A DNA stretch of 64,000 nucleotides from Sthenelais limicola (Eukaryota; Annelida; Polychaeta; Phyllodocida; Sigalionidae). A program made the translations under genes and the position numbers. Every line of letters begins with the position of its first letter. Positions within the stretch are counted from its first letter, which is position 1. The stretch covers positions 112,256,194 to 112,320,193 of the forward strand of contig OW804096.1 of assembly GCA_942159475.1 (NCBI GenBank), given 5' to 3'. The notes below the pieces were generated by a model, which saw nothing but the letters and a program-made list of their open reading frames with translations, did not search any database and had not been told where the DNA came from. Shown here piece after piece: positions 20,744 through 34,100 of the stretch.

Positions 20744-22950
20744 GGGATACAAGCCCCTGCCACCCACTCCTATATATAAAATTTCTCCTTTTCTATCCTC
20801 TCTTCTGCCCTTTCTGAGTCTCCATCCTGCTTCCCCCCCCCCCCTCCCCTGACGCCACCAGTACCCCGACTGTAATTTCCTTCCCACTTTCTAGTGTGAA
20901 GATTTTGTGTATATAAAAATTGTAGTAAATCTCAAGTAAAGTGTCTCATCATGTTGAGAAAAATTAGTTACTATGATTGTATTGTACATACACGTGATAT
21001 GATGCTCGAATGTCAAAATTTCTTTGGAACTAATGTCTTACCCATCTCATCTCGACCTATGACAAGATAATTAATATAGGCAGGAACCCTTTCATTTCAT
21101 CATTTCGTACAACATTCCACCTCATACTTCATCTTTTCTCATCCTTCTTTTCTTTTATAAATGTTCTGTTAATTAGTAGACAAAAGTGGCTTATAACAGG
21201 TACATTAATTTGTGAAATGGCATGAGGTATATATATAATGTAAGGATATTTCTGTTAGATTATTGATACTATATGTACACTCTATCCCTCGAATATGCTG
21301 AATGAAAATCAGGGTGCTAAGAACATCACCTCTGAGGTGACAGCATCAAAAATGTAATATTGAGCCTGAATAAATTCTGTTAAAAAAAATTGTATTATTC
21401 GTCTGTTCACTGTCTAACCTCTATCTCCAACTCCCTCCCCCCCTCCCTCTCTGTCATCTCTCCCCCCCCTCCTCCTCCCCCCCCCCCCTCCCCTCTCTCT
21501 CTCTCTCTCTTTCTTTCTCTCAGAGAAAGAATGTACCCATACACACATTACTCCTCAGTGAATTTATAAAAAAAATAGATGCCATGCCATCCTTTTACAT
21601 GTTCTAATTGTACCATATATACCGTCATGTATTAATATATATATATATATAATTATATTATGTATATGAGTAATTCTCTGAAACGGGCAGCATTTGATTT
21701 CAGCAGGGGATTTTTTTTAAAGAAAAGATTAAATTCGTTGAATCTATATAATCTTTGGTGTACGATTAGAAGGGAAAAAATAAAATTCGTTGAATCTCTA
21801 TAATCTTTGGTGTACACTTAGAAGGGAATATCAGTAGGCCTAATAATGCAGACGAAGTTTGGAAAGTATCATTTTAAAGTTAAACAGCATGTGTATTTAT
21901 AAAACGCATACATGTATGAGTTTTATCAGGGGCGGACCCAGGAGGTGTATGGACTCTCGCGGGGGAGGGGCACAAGCAGTACTCATTCAGGCCATTTGTA
22001 TGTATTGGTTTGCAGGGGGAGAGGGCTAATTAGCTCAATTTTACTGAATAAACAAAGTTGTTAGCAGGCCCAAATATATCTTTGAAATACAAAAGAGCTC
22101 TTCATTTTAAAGGAATAATTCTGGCCAAAATTTAGCTTGTTACAATTAAAGATTTTAGTTGCCTGAATGACACTGAACGACCATTATGTCTCTGGTTATA
22201 TAAATATTAATAAAAAGAAAAGCTGGTAAAAATTATTATTTTGGCTCAGGCTGATCATCATTTAGATTGTAAGTAATGCCCCTGATGGGTAAAAGCCACC
22301 ATATATAGAGGGGCCTAGTGGCATGCTCTCCCGGAAAAAAATAGAGTGCCATTTGAAAACATTCTACTGATTTTACAGGGCTCTGAGCCCCAGATCGAAA
22401 ATTACTGACTTTTTACAGATAATTACTGACTTTATGGACCTTAAAATCGCACAATCGAAATAACTGACTTTATACTGACTGTGGGAATTATATGAGAGTG
22501 TAGTGGGTCCAAGCTACCATCTAGGGGCCTGTGGGGGCATGATCCCCCAGGAATTCTATATTGTGTATTGGGTGTATCAAACTATTTTCACAGTTAAGGA
22601 TATAACATACAATTCTATACAATTTCTATTCACCACCACGTTTTGAGAATTGACAGGGAAAATGTTATTTAAATTTCTAAAAGTGTGTTTCCCGTGCGAT
22701 ATAAACGCAGGGGATGTACATACTTATTATGTACGTTCTGTAGTGTAGGAGTAATATCTCAAATACATTGATGAATTTGAGATTAGGAAAAGTGTTTTGG
22801 AATAAAATATATATGGTTTATTGACATGTGAACAGAGTGCAATATGTTTAATAAGACTAGGACAGAACTACAGAAAGACTTGGGAAATTCTAAAAATAAT
22901 CATGTTAGTCTAAATATAATATATTGCAGTCATTTGTCCCATTGGGACTA
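20744..22950. other. LINE 3' UTR and non-coding DNA with simple repeats
   Basis: Contains C-runs (20836-20850, 21478-21490), a CT microsatellite (21490-21520), a TA run (21637-21655), and two near-identical blocks (AATTCGTTGAATCT.TATAATC at about 21731 and 21784). A piece at 21930-22040 begins with GGGGCGGACCCAGGA, a motif common at the ends of hAT-like MITEs. No gene seen. Confidence 0.5.
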
Positions 22951-23643
22951 TCCGTAAAATATATGGGTAGAGCGGTTTTTACGAAACGAGGTAGAAAAAA
23001 GGGGTTTCTTTTTGTCACATGTTCTCAGAATTGGTTGTTTAACAAACCATTTTTCTTATCTGTAGCTGTAGGTTCGTCCATCCTCTCCGGAGGTCGTCGT
23101 ATGTGGTTTATGAAGGTATCTGGGGTGAAAATGTGATTTTGAAGCCCTTTTTAGTTTTTCTAGTTGTGTTCTATACAACTATTTTTGGCCTGGGAAAGCC
23201 CCTGTTAGGAACTAAAGGTGATTGACGTCATGCCTCTCGCACCGTCTGTGGCAACGTGGGATTCCCTAGCAACGTGTCCTGGAGAGTCCCTAGCAACGGG
23301 AGAGAGAGAGTGGGGGAGAGGGAGGAAGGAAGAGGGAGGGAGGGAAAAGCTTGGGAGAGAATGAAAGAAGCAGATAGAGGGACAGGTTGGGAGGGACAGG
23401 GTGGGGAAATAGGAGAGGGGGACGGAAAAAAGAGGGTGAGGGAAAATTAGAGGGGAGGGTGAGGATGTAGGGGAAGGGAGAGAGGGGAGGGAGAGAAAGT
23501 GAGGAGGGAAGGCATGAGGAAGAGGGGAGGGAGAGGGGAAAATCGGAGGTGGGGTTGGGAGAGGAAAATGGTATGAGAGTACAGAGAAGAGGCGGAGGAA
23601 AAGAGGGAAGTGGGGGAGAGAGGGGGGACGGGTACTTTGCTAG
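22951..23643 (+). mobile_element. Non-autonomous Helitron 4 (same family as Helitron 3)
   Basis: It starts TCCGTAAAATATATGGGTAG after an A (22950) and ends GGGTACTTTGCTAG before a T (23644). The internal block (AAGGGGTTTC, ACATGTTCTCAGAATTGGTT) matches Helitron 3. A purine minisatellite covers about 23297-23630. No coding sequence. Confidence 0.87.
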
Positions 23644-23649
23644 TATATA

Positions 23650-24695
23650 TAAGAAAGATTTGACTATATATATATGAGCTAGAGATTTGACAAATTCTTT
23701 TTCGTATATGTGTGGGGCGGGGCGTGCCCCTCGCCCCCCCCCCCCAATCTGTCCCTGCTTATAACATGTGAAATGACACTGGCATTCAGTGAAAAGGTCG
23801 TATGTTGAAGCACTATCGATACATTTGGACTTAGTATGATTAGTTCGAAGCAAATAATAACATTCATGAACAAGGTCAAGGTCGTGGCTGAGGATTTGTT
23901 TCAACAAATCATATAGACTACGTATTCCCATGAAGAAAGCGTCCATACTATGACCTTAGTATTTATGACCCTTTGATACGTTTTCGGAACATGTATAACA
24001 TACCTAAAGTCTGCTGTGCGAAGGGAGCCGCGTAAATGCCTAACACTTCTAGGGCAATAAACCATTAGAAACTGAGGTATGGCAAGCGTTCTATATTAAT
24101 TTAAACAGTTTGATACAGGTAGCAGCACCCATCATAGTAGTACACTGAATTGCATGTAGGCCTATATGGCACTGCATGGGTCGTTCTAGTAAGTCATATA
24201 TAGGCCTACTACACAGTCACAGCAGAACATTATGGTCAAAAGTAAAATCTGGTGCACATAACGAAACAATTCTCCGGAATAAGTGCCCGGAATAATTATT
24301 TAGCAAATGTGGATAAAGCCGCCACCAAATGTGAATAAACCCAAAAGTTTCCCGCCCCCACGGCAGGTGATGGAGAGTGAGAAACAGACAGAAAGAGTAG
24401 ATATTACCATTGTAATGTGTTTGAGTGATTCCATAGTTCATATATTATAATTATTATAGTGTATGATGATCTTGCTTGAAATATTATGACGAAATATATC
24501 AAGTACAACCTCTAAATAAACCAATTATAAAGTTACATTTTTTTTTCATTTGAGTAGGCCTAATAATGTATTTAAGCCAGTACAGCAATTATGTCACACA
24601 ATTGACATGGTCTTGTTAGTGGCCCTATATTATATAAGGTAAAATATTGTTAAAATACATACATTAAGAAATATATTCATCCACTCAAAATGCAC
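23650..24695. other. No gene seen
   Basis: A C-run at 23737-23749 lies in a GGGGCGGGGCG/GCCCCTCGCC context, which may be the end of a MITE (minus-strand GCAGGGACAGATTGGGGG). The rest is AT-rich spacer. Confidence 0.4.
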
Positions 24696-24699
24696 TAGA

Positions 24700-24870
24700 A
24701 TTCCTAGCACACCTGATGAAGGGAGTGTTTCCCGAAAGCTTGTGAAAGAATAAAATAACAACTACAACACTCGGGGTTTAATTCCTAATCCTTAACGACC
24801 AACATCATTTACCACACCGGCCAACCCGATATACCACGATCTTTTCCCACTCCACTTACTTGTGCACTAG
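24700..24870 (+). mobile_element. Penelope-like element terminal-repeat fragment (possible)
   Basis: CACCTGATGAAGGGAGTGTT followed by CCCGAAAGCTTGTGAAAGAA and a short A-rich AATAAAA run is the arrangement often found in terminal repeats of Penelope-like elements. No RT or GIY-YIG coding lies beside it. Confidence 0.4.
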
Positions 24871-24884
24871 AATTCACCATTTAA

Positions 24885-25015
24885 GGAGTATATATTTTTT
24901 TCAATTTCCCGGGAGTAGAACCCTCCTTGACCTTCCTTTGAGGTCCCCAACATGTGCCCTTTTCTAATACCTGAAACCCCACCCCCTTCATGAAATCCTG
25001 GATCAGCCCCTGATG
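24885..25015 (-). mobile_element. hAT-type MITE end (fragment)
   Basis: The minus strand begins CAGGGGCTGATCCAGGATTT and continues GGGGGTGGGGTTTC, matching the widespread CAGGGGCGGATCCAGGA terminus of hAT-like non-autonomous elements. The opposite terminus was not found nearby. Confidence 0.45.
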
Positions 25016-25387
25016 CGGAAACAACCACCCAGATTTTATCTTCTACGATTGATATCCATATTCCATTGCTGACATGATGTATTGTAAATAATTGAATTCT
25101 CAAATAATTGACTCTAGGAAGAAGTGAAAGAAAATTTAACTAGTGTAAACCCAGTTGGAATACTAGTTAAATGGCAAACATGCCCAAAATATGGCCAGAG
25201 TGATGACATTGCCAAAGAATGGAGAATAGGTATATGCTTTGTTGGCTGCCATGGTTACATCATCAATTTCAATTAATAAAAACCAAATTAAATCTCAAGT
25301 TTGGCTCTGGAATTGCAAGTACATCAAATTATATAACTTATACATTCCGGATTAAAGGGTACACTTGTATATTTATAAGCTAACTTT

Positions 25388-25622
25388 CCTTATACCCTTT
25401 TCACACTACCCAACTGAAGCGAATCGAAGCAAAGCAAATTGAATCTTTGTGAACTGGTTTCTAGAATACGCACCATGCACACTGCAGCAGAAATCGCTTT
25501 AAGTAGATCGGTTCTATTCAGACTACGGTCGATGTACTTTCTCCTATGTTTATAAGCATCTGATCAATATGACGTCAGAAAACGCTTTGCTTCGCCTGCA
25601 TGGGTTCTGTTCACACTAGCAG
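25388..25622. mobile_element. Small inverted-repeat element (MITE-like)
   Basis: The left end TTTTCACACTACC..GCGAATCGAAGCAAAGC is mirrored on the right by GCTTTGCTTCGCC..GTTCACACTAG. About 235 bp, no coding sequence. Confidence 0.5.
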
Positions 25623-26157
25623 AAATAATAACAACTTAATGCATTCATTTCCAAGTAAAAATGAAATGCCACCTGCTAATATTTTTGTGTAGCGGTAGAA
25701 GTAATGTGCCAATAGCACACATTCCGGCTACAAAATTTCAGTTGCTTGCCCCCCCCCCTCCTTATAAAAAAAACGGCCGCAATCCATCGTCATAGTAACG
25801 GGAGGAGTAGTGGGAGTAGTATACTTGGCAGGGCAATGGAACCCACCCTTTATTAAAAAGTTCTAAAGGAGAAAACGTATGGACATGTGTTTTGCTACAA
25901 GTGTCCAAATGTGGAAAATTGAGACTACAAAGCTACGGCCATGATCTGTTGCGTTTTACGTGACCTCCTATATAATGTAGAATCAATATAAAACTGTGAA
26001 GATCAGAAAATTCGACTAAAAAACTATATTTAATTGTTATGCCAGGGTCCTCGACCCATGTTAAACTGCCGTACCTGTTTTGTTCTATATTCCTAGGTTC
26101 CTTTTTTAAAAAAATCAAAATCTTGAAAAGATATCTCATTCAAATCTGCTCAGTGTT

Positions 26158-26167
26158 TTTATTTATT
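26158..26167 (-). promoter_or_regulatory. Polyadenylation signals of the factor B-like gene
   Basis: Two overlapping AATAAA hexamers on the minus strand (26167-26162 and 26163-26158), about 240 nt past the TAA stop, give a compact 3' UTR. They support termination of the gene here rather than continuation into a protease domain. Confidence 0.65.
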
Positions 26168-26406
26168 AACATATGTATATATTCACACGGAAAATCTTCT
26201 TAGTACTTATCTAAATTCATCACAGACATGCAATATGAATGTGAACACTATCATCTGTGCTGATAAGAATATTGAGTCCCTATTTTCTTCTTATGACCAA
26301 TCAAACTTTCCCAAAAATATCTGGCATAAATTTAAACATCTCATTTATATTCCAGTTCCAGTGCAAATGATAATGCGCTATGTTTTCGTCTTCATCTTCA
26401 TGAGAT

Positions 26407-28184
26407 TTAAAGATTGTCGGCTATATCTCTGAGTTCTTCGTTTTCCTTGTGGAAGAAGAGCTGTTTTTCCACTGGGTATGACCTGGAAATTCGAACGCCA
26501 TTGTACAACTCCCATCGGTCCACGCCTCCGCCAATGCCAATGATGAAGAGATTTGGTTGACGTCTCCTTTTGCGTAGCGCCAATGATATCCGGCCCCTTT
26601 GCATCATGACATCTGTAATGATGAAGTATTACATGTATAATGAATTGAATTTGTATTCTGTTATAAAACATACAGAAATGGACAGTCACTTCTACGAGTA
26701 TAAGATGAATATGAGGACGTGCAAGTATATGCTATGGATCAATCAAAATTCTGGAAAACCGTAAAATATTTGGCATTGGAGTCTTTTTTATGGAAATTAC
26801 CGTTCGTTATGATGACGAATGTTCGTTTGGTGCCCCGCTTTTTGAAAGCAAGTTTGAAAGCTTCATGGAAAGAGGTTTTTCCGCCTGCAAGACAAAATAA
26901 GCCGTGTAAAAATGAAAGTAATGGTTATATTTTTTCAGAAACAAAACTTGATAAGCCTTATCTTTTTTCCTATAATAGGATAATAACGATTCCCTAACTT
27001 GAATATGTTCCGCCAAACGGTTTTAACTTATGCTCTGCCGGGTTTTGTGTGTGAAAAACGCCAAAAAGCCAGATTTTATTATCGTTTTTTTCATCAGTTT
27101 TTTTAACCGACTAAGACACAAGGTTTAAAACCCGTAAGGGTAAAATCAAATTGCGGAACACTCACCTAAATTAATGTTTGTGCCCTAAACCGAATTATGC
27201 AATAAGAACATGAATTATAAGCAGAGTACAAAAATGTACTTCTTTTGAAATTATATATTCAAAATTATTCGTATGACTCAAAATTGAAGAAAGGGTTCTT
27301 ACCAAGAGTGTTCACTCGATCGAGGCCTTCCTCAATACTTTCAGTCGATGTCGCAACGATTTCAGCGCTCTCGTTGTATTTAATCAGGGTTATTGGTAAA
27401 GCTGCCAACTGGTAAGAAAATATTCTTTTGCTTATTTATTACAGAAAAAATGATTTTCTCTGAATCTTAGAGGATTTCATAAAATGTTTAAACCTATATA
27501 AATCACCCACGTTCATATAGATGGAAGGGTCTTTTTTGTCATTCTATATAATTATAGCTATTTATCTTAATTTCTAATCTTCCCAGGAAGAGATATAATA
27601 ATAATATGGCATTCTTCCTATTAGCATCATACCTACCTTGGTATTCAGTCGCGAGTAGAAATACTTTTGTGCTTCCAAAAATTCCTTTGACACACTACCT
27701 GATACATCGATGAAAAGGTATACTCCGGCATATTTGGGATCGCCCTCTTTGGCCTTATGATGTAAATACCCAGGGAAGATTGGAAAATGTATAGGAAAGG
27801 TATTAATTAAAAACATATGCAAATGAATTATATCAACTACGGATATAATATATAATATAATATACAAATCAGTGTTTTTGTCTTAATTAATATTAATTAA
27901 TTACCCAAAGTATATCCTACCTGAAATTTATAACTTGTATCTTTTTACTTATACTTGTAAATATGTATGAATCATTTTTATTAATATTAATATTAGGGTT
28001 GGTGCATGAAATAAATTCTTATCATTTCGATTATATAGTTTGATGTTGCCTCCTTTAAATCTTACTCGCAAGGCGATAGGTGTGTATAAAAGTGTTTGAA
28101 TTGTTGAACAACTCACTAGTTCTCCGTCTATCATGTCTCCGAAACTTTCAGCTGTTACCATGGGATCCATGTACATATTTGGAC
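26407..28184 (-). CDS. Factor B-like gene: linker and vWA domain exons, natural stop
   Basis: Five exons: 28184-28117 (linker GPNMYMDPMVTAESFGDMI), 27753-27637 (AGVYLFIDVSGSVSKEFLEA), 27408-27303 (ALPITLIKYNESAEIV), 26884-26801 (GGKTSFHEAFKLAF, RTFVIITN), 26612-26407 (GDVM..., NLFIIGIGGGVDRWEL, FFHKENEELRDIADNL-stop). Beta strands and the three MIDAS loops are complete. No His-Asp-Ser protease follows on this strand before the next element. Confidence 0.85.
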
Positions 28185-31100
28185 CTGCAAGTAATTTATA
28201 ATTCCTCAATCCTCATCCTAAAAAGTGAAGTCAGTTTCCTTGCTCAGTAACATTACATGTATAGTTTGATAGAATGATAAATGTGTCTTACCAATGCATT
28301 TGGGTAAGTTGTCAGACCAAGTACCATCCTCCTGGCAAGTTAGTGATGCACTCCCCAACATTATAAAGTCGTGGTTACAGAAAACTGAAATGGTTCTCCC
28401 TATCCTGAAATCTTTGTCGGAATGATATCCACCATCAGGATGTCCAGGGTCAGGACAGCTGGACTCTTGAAAAAAAAAAATTCAAAATGTATAAGCCTAA
28501 CACAGAAAGTTCAGGATAATCAATACGGTGGTACACACACAGGAAAAGTTGTCGTGTTTCTGTGGGTACAGCCCCTCATCTCATAAATATAAACGAACTG
28601 TTTTTTTAAAATAAACATGCGATATATATGATGTACCACACCGGTTTTTAAAACAAGAATTAGTCCCGTTAATTAATTTCCGTTTCCAAGGAAAACGTAG
28701 AAAGATTTCAGTTACATTTAACGGATAGTCAAGTGGGAGTCTTGTACTCTCAATGCAATTGTTATTATATAGTGGTACTAACGAAAGTTAAAGTCTAATA
28801 ATCGGGGCAGGTAAGGAACACAACAGACAGAACCTATCAGAAAGAAATCTCATTCCACTGCTTGGTGTCCATTGGCCCCATTTAACCATGCAGATGGCTA
28901 CTAGATACACCGGCTAGTATTAGCGGAACGTGTATTACATAACACATGCAAGTGGTGGTGACTGGCAAGCAATATGTGGCCTATGAGGCGAGTGGGTAAA
29001 CTATATAAGATACTTGGTGAAATAACCAGTGACTTAATTTTAATGTACAAACACATCTTATCACCACACTGCATGAAAAGATTTCCTCTTGAGAACTCCA
29101 CCCATTTGGATGATATCTCACCCAAACTAGTGAGAAAAGATCCAAATCTCTGTCTAAAAAAATGCTGGATCTATCCCAGCAAGTGCCTTGAGTACTTACC
29201 TGTTAGTACCTGACAAGTGGCTGGAGAGCCTGACCAGGAGCCAGTCGCCAAACAGGTCCTCCTTTCTGAGCCAGAGAGCTTGAGTCCCTCGTTACACACT
29301 GCAGTAACCACGGCATTTACATTACGATCTGATCCAACCAAGCGGCCGTTATCCATCCACCTCAGCTGCATACAACGCGTATCTGAATATGTTTGAAGAT
29401 ATGATCTTTTATAATGGAGAATTTTCATTAGCTACTGTTCTGTTTGAACTGGGGTACAGAGTTGAAATATATGTTAAAAGTATGTACATGTACAAGAAAA
29501 GCAGAAAAGCCTCTTTACCTTGGAGAACGCTCGAACAATACTTAAAACAGCTTAAATTAAAATGGTCACTGTCTAGTCTAGTTGTTTCTCTTTAGAGCGA
29601 ATTTTATGTTTATGTTATGTTTTAAACCATTAGCTAGATGTCTAACTCACCAAGATACGGCGTTTGCCGGGTAGTTTTTATTCTTTCAATGTAAACCCCC
29701 CTTGGGTCTATTTTTTACCACACAACGCATTCATAGAGCCGTTTATATAATAAGGAAACATAACGATTTTTGTATGACGAAATGTTTAACTTTATTTAAG
29801 CTTCGCAGTTTAGTGTCCAAATCTTGCTCAAGGAAGGAGAGGGTACGATGTATCTGTAGTGTTATCGACCCCGAGAGTAAACGAGAATTTGTTGACAGAT
29901 TGAATAAAAGTATTTTAAAAACAAACAAAAAATGTTTGAAGATATGAGATACAAATTGTTAGTTAAAGTCTCGCCGCAACTAATTTTCGATCCCCAATTG
30001 CTCCTCGATATTTCGATAACAATTCATGGGTATAATTCCATCATGTTTTATTCATATCAAGGAGATCTACTATATACTAACATACCTGCTGGCTACTATT
30101 ATACAAATGTGATAAAATATGCAAATAAACCTTCACAAAGACAGATCATATAGAATATTTGTAAAAATATTTGTTAAAATAAAAGTTTGTCAAAAGTTTG
30201 TTAAAATAAGGTTTATATTTCCCGCAATATCATAAGATCATGGTTACCCTTTTATAAGGGTTTCAACCATTTCTAGTATTTATAATTGAATTGAAGTTCT
30301 CCCGTTTATTAACATGCTTATGAGAACCTGGGGTTCTAGCTGTACCCAGTTCTATCTAGTTCTTGACCCATGGCTAGAGACAAAGGAGCGACCATTGAGC
30401 GGCTATTGTTTTAAGGTCCAACGGCCAGACAGGGAGTCTAGGATTACAATGGAATGCCTGCTGCGTGCCCTTTGTCCGTCTAATTAATATTGGAGTCTAC
30501 CCTTGCTATATGCCCATAGTTGGGATCGAGAGATGCCAGTACGTAAGTTTTAAAATGTCTTTGTCTAAACTGGTTCCTGTATAGATTTATGATGCATGTT
30601 GGGATACCACAATTGCATATGTCGGGATATATGAAAATTGTATGATGGGATAGGGTTGCTCTGGTCATAAAACAGCCAACCTCCCTATCCTCATCAGTCA
30701 TTGCTTGATATTATTCTGGAACGAATACACTTACATATGATATATAAGCTCTGGACTTGGACTTCATCATTTCATCTTCAGCCTATATAAACAAGGCTCA
30801 GAGAATTGTCAGTTTAATAGTTCTTCATTAAGTAATCAGAGAGACATTATTTAATATATTCAACTACTTGGTCCAAATATGCTGGGGTTTTGAGGGGAAT
30901 TCTGTCAAATTTAAATAAGAATCGTGTGGTTTATAATTGGGACGTATCTATTCAAATATATTTCTTATAACAACTACCCACCTCGGCAAACGGGGAAGCG
31001 CCGGTTCCACCCTGTTATCTCCATATCACACGTTGCTTCAGTGTTTCCCAAGAGCTCCAGGTGTTTCTGGTTGCATGAAAAAGAAATGGTGTCGCCATGT

Positions 31101-34100
31101 CGGGAGCTTTCTTTGTATTTCACTTCCACTCCTGGGGGAACCAATGGTTTATCACAACTGTACCCTGTAGGAAAGAAAAATAATAGTCAAGGTAGTTTTG
31201 GGTCTGTGGTGGCAGAAGAGGTCATGTGTAATCATAGATATTTATGTTTTTTTTGTTTTTTTAGAGATATATGTTGGTGCAGGTGGAGGAAATGCCTCAC
31301 TGTCCAAATCGGCATTCAGTGACATACCTGTTGGCCCAGCTGAGATCCCCCTGTCATCAAATTATTATCGTTAAGTTACATCAAGCATGAAGATAACCAG
31401 TTCTAAACTTATTGGTCTATTATACATATAATCAGTTATCACTATGTCAGGAAAAAATACACTGCACCAATGAATTAATGAATAATGAGTCATCTAGTGT
31501 GGAGACTGCTGTATGACAACTGCAGTTGCCACATGCATTGGGTATCCCAACTAGCAATATTAGGACTACGACAATAAGTTCACTCTTTGTTGCGCCAGTG
31601 ACTGATCTTTATTTGAGAATCAGTGATCCTCGTCAAATCTTTTTATTTGAGAATCAGAATCCTCGTCAAATCTTTTCACATAACAGCACTATCGGGCTAT
31701 CGGGCTTGTGCTGCCATGGAAAAGATTTGACTCTGACCCATGCAATCATATTGCTAATAATACCTACTTGTGAGGTTCTATCATACTATACCCCAGTAAA
31801 GGTTTAACGATTATGGAGGCTATAGTGAAAATCATTTGCCTCTAAAGATGGATATATGTAAGTTAGAATTCATAAAACTATATGATCGATGAACAAACAG
31901 AGATTATTCATCTCCGCAATGGTGGGGCTATGGGAGTTTTACGCGACGTGTCCACACAACGTCATGAAACTGATACAGTAGTGCGACTCAAAAAATCGCT
32001 GCCATGGACTACTTACGCTCCCTATTGGTCACACTCTGTGGCTTGCTGATTCAATGGGGGAATTTGCATAGCCAGTGATTGTGAACCTGTTGCTTTAGGC
32101 AATAACAAGGTAACTGATTGTTTATTAGAATCACAAGGAGTAGTAGTGAGGTGTGGTGATGGGATTAGACTGCAACACAGACATACACACACCATTTCAT
32201 TTCATTGACCATTTTTTTCTACCCACTTTTTTTCGACCCACTTTTTTTTCTGACCCACTTTTTTTGACAGGCCTATGTGGGCTCAAGAGGCAAAGCCTCT
32301 TGTACCAATATAAATCCTCCCACCCCTAATTCCCCTCCTATGTTCTGGGTTGACTTCCCTCCTTTGATAGTTAGTCATTTCAAAATCAGTAATATATTTC
32401 AGGTCTGTGTCATTGATACATAAGAAACATGTGTTCGAAATATGAATAAACAATAATTATAATAATCATATCATCATAGAACATAGTGTTCGGTATGCAG
32501 ATCATTAATGCAAGTAAAACATAAAATGAGGTTATGTAATGGGTGCATGATTGTGTGTGAGTGTGTGTCGTGGAGTGTGTAATTGTTTTGTTTGTGTAAA
32601 GAGAGCCAGTGTAATGCAAATGCATTGGCCAATGATCATTAAATGTAACTGCCTCCCTCCCCCCTTCCCCTCTCTAAATTTAAGAAACGTTTCCCTTGGT
32701 AACGAAAATTAGCTACATTAAGTTCACACTAATTAAAGTTGAACTTTATGAATAAAATAACTTTTTACTATTTTCTTGTTCTATACTGGCTTGAAATTTA
32801 AACTTGCTGGACGCTATATCGTTTCAAAGCTCCAACCAATCCACAGCTAGCCTAATGAGAATTTTCTGACTATGCTGCAGGACATCCTTACTTATGCATC
32901 GGGGCATCTCCTTCCTCCAGTTTCCCTGTCCACCACAAATGATGGTACTTTTAGGTCTATCGTTATATTCAGTCATACCGATAATGGTAGTATATCCTTC
33001 TCGGCACCTACATTTAATGGGGAGAAAACAACAATATAGTCAAATTTCTCTATCGTCTTTTAGAAAGATATACATGAAAAATAGGAATAAATATTGTAGT
33101 AATGTATAATTTGATTCGAATTTCATCTGCTTATTTTTAAATTTTACCTTATAGTTATAACATCCCGTGGCAAATATGGTCCTCCTGGTTTTTGTGTAAA
33201 AACATCCGCGTTGTCTGGGAACCGAGGTTCATCACAGACAGGACCTTGAATATTAAAGTTGAGATTGATTTCAAATCATTAGTTAAAACAAAGAATCACA
33301 AAAAAATGACTGCACTGTTGAATGTTGATGTGGAGTGAACCGCAGATTTGTAAGGGTTAGAGTTCTGCATGTAAAAGGGGAACAAACGAAGGTGAATTTG
33401 TTTAGCTGAGGTTTATTACCTACCCAGCCTAGAAATATAAAAACCAGAAAGGATTTCAGAAAGTATTTCAGAACCACCTACCCCCAGAAATGTTACCAAC
33501 ATTTGAAATCTAAAATTGTTGTACCATAGAACCATTGAATAAGTTTATGTATTTACCGTCACTCAACCAGTAAAGGAAGAGGAACTTAAATCTTATTATT
33601 CTTAATCGCTCTGCTAGTCCAGCTAGAGATATGTCTGATGACTGTTTAACCTAAGTTCAGATTTGTAAATCTAGATGTGACCCGGCTGTACTATTCATAC
33701 TATAGTATTAAATGTGCCAACGTCTCAACATCCAACAATGTCTCAACATCCAACAGCAGATGATATGTACTATGAACAACATGAACTATAAACAACGCGA
33801 ACAAAGACCAATATGATCACAATCACAGTAACTATAAACAAGACAAACAATGAACAATATGATCACAGTAACTCCGGAACCAACATCTGAAGGGCTAATT
33901 AATTTTTTACCACATCCGTCTTCATTAAGCTTTATGAACACTAAGAACTATAGTTCCACAATTGGAACAACTCGTATAAATTGTCACAGAAGTTCATTTA
34001 TTTCCATTTTTATTTCAAGGGCACCCTGGAAGATCTATTTGTAGAAGGGGCTCAGAAAAACATCTCAAAGCTACAGTGGTACAGCTTGATTTGAACAACA

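Larger units (their letters stand above)
16980..21390 (+). mobile_element. CR1/L2/Jockey-type LINE carrying a NADAR domain
   Basis: A non-LTR retrotransposon copy: 5' leader from about 16980, an ORF1-type protein with coiled coil, RRM-like region and NADAR domain, a remnant of the apurinic endonuclease, a full-length reverse transcriptase region and a C-terminal domain, then an AT-rich 3' UTR ending near an AATAAA-like stretch and an A run at about 21370-21390. It is inactive: an internal deletion removes most of the endonuclease, one frameshift lies near 19010 and another near 20165, and a TGA interrupts at 20405. Exact ends are uncertain because no target-site duplication was identified. 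Confidence 0.85.

Noticed and set aside
9213..26150. Possible serine-protease exons completing the factor B-like gene
   Set aside because: No GDSGGP-like or TAAHC-like block was seen in minus-strand frames. The minus-strand exons at 9-13 kb belong to the AhpD-like gene, which has its own ATG and stop.
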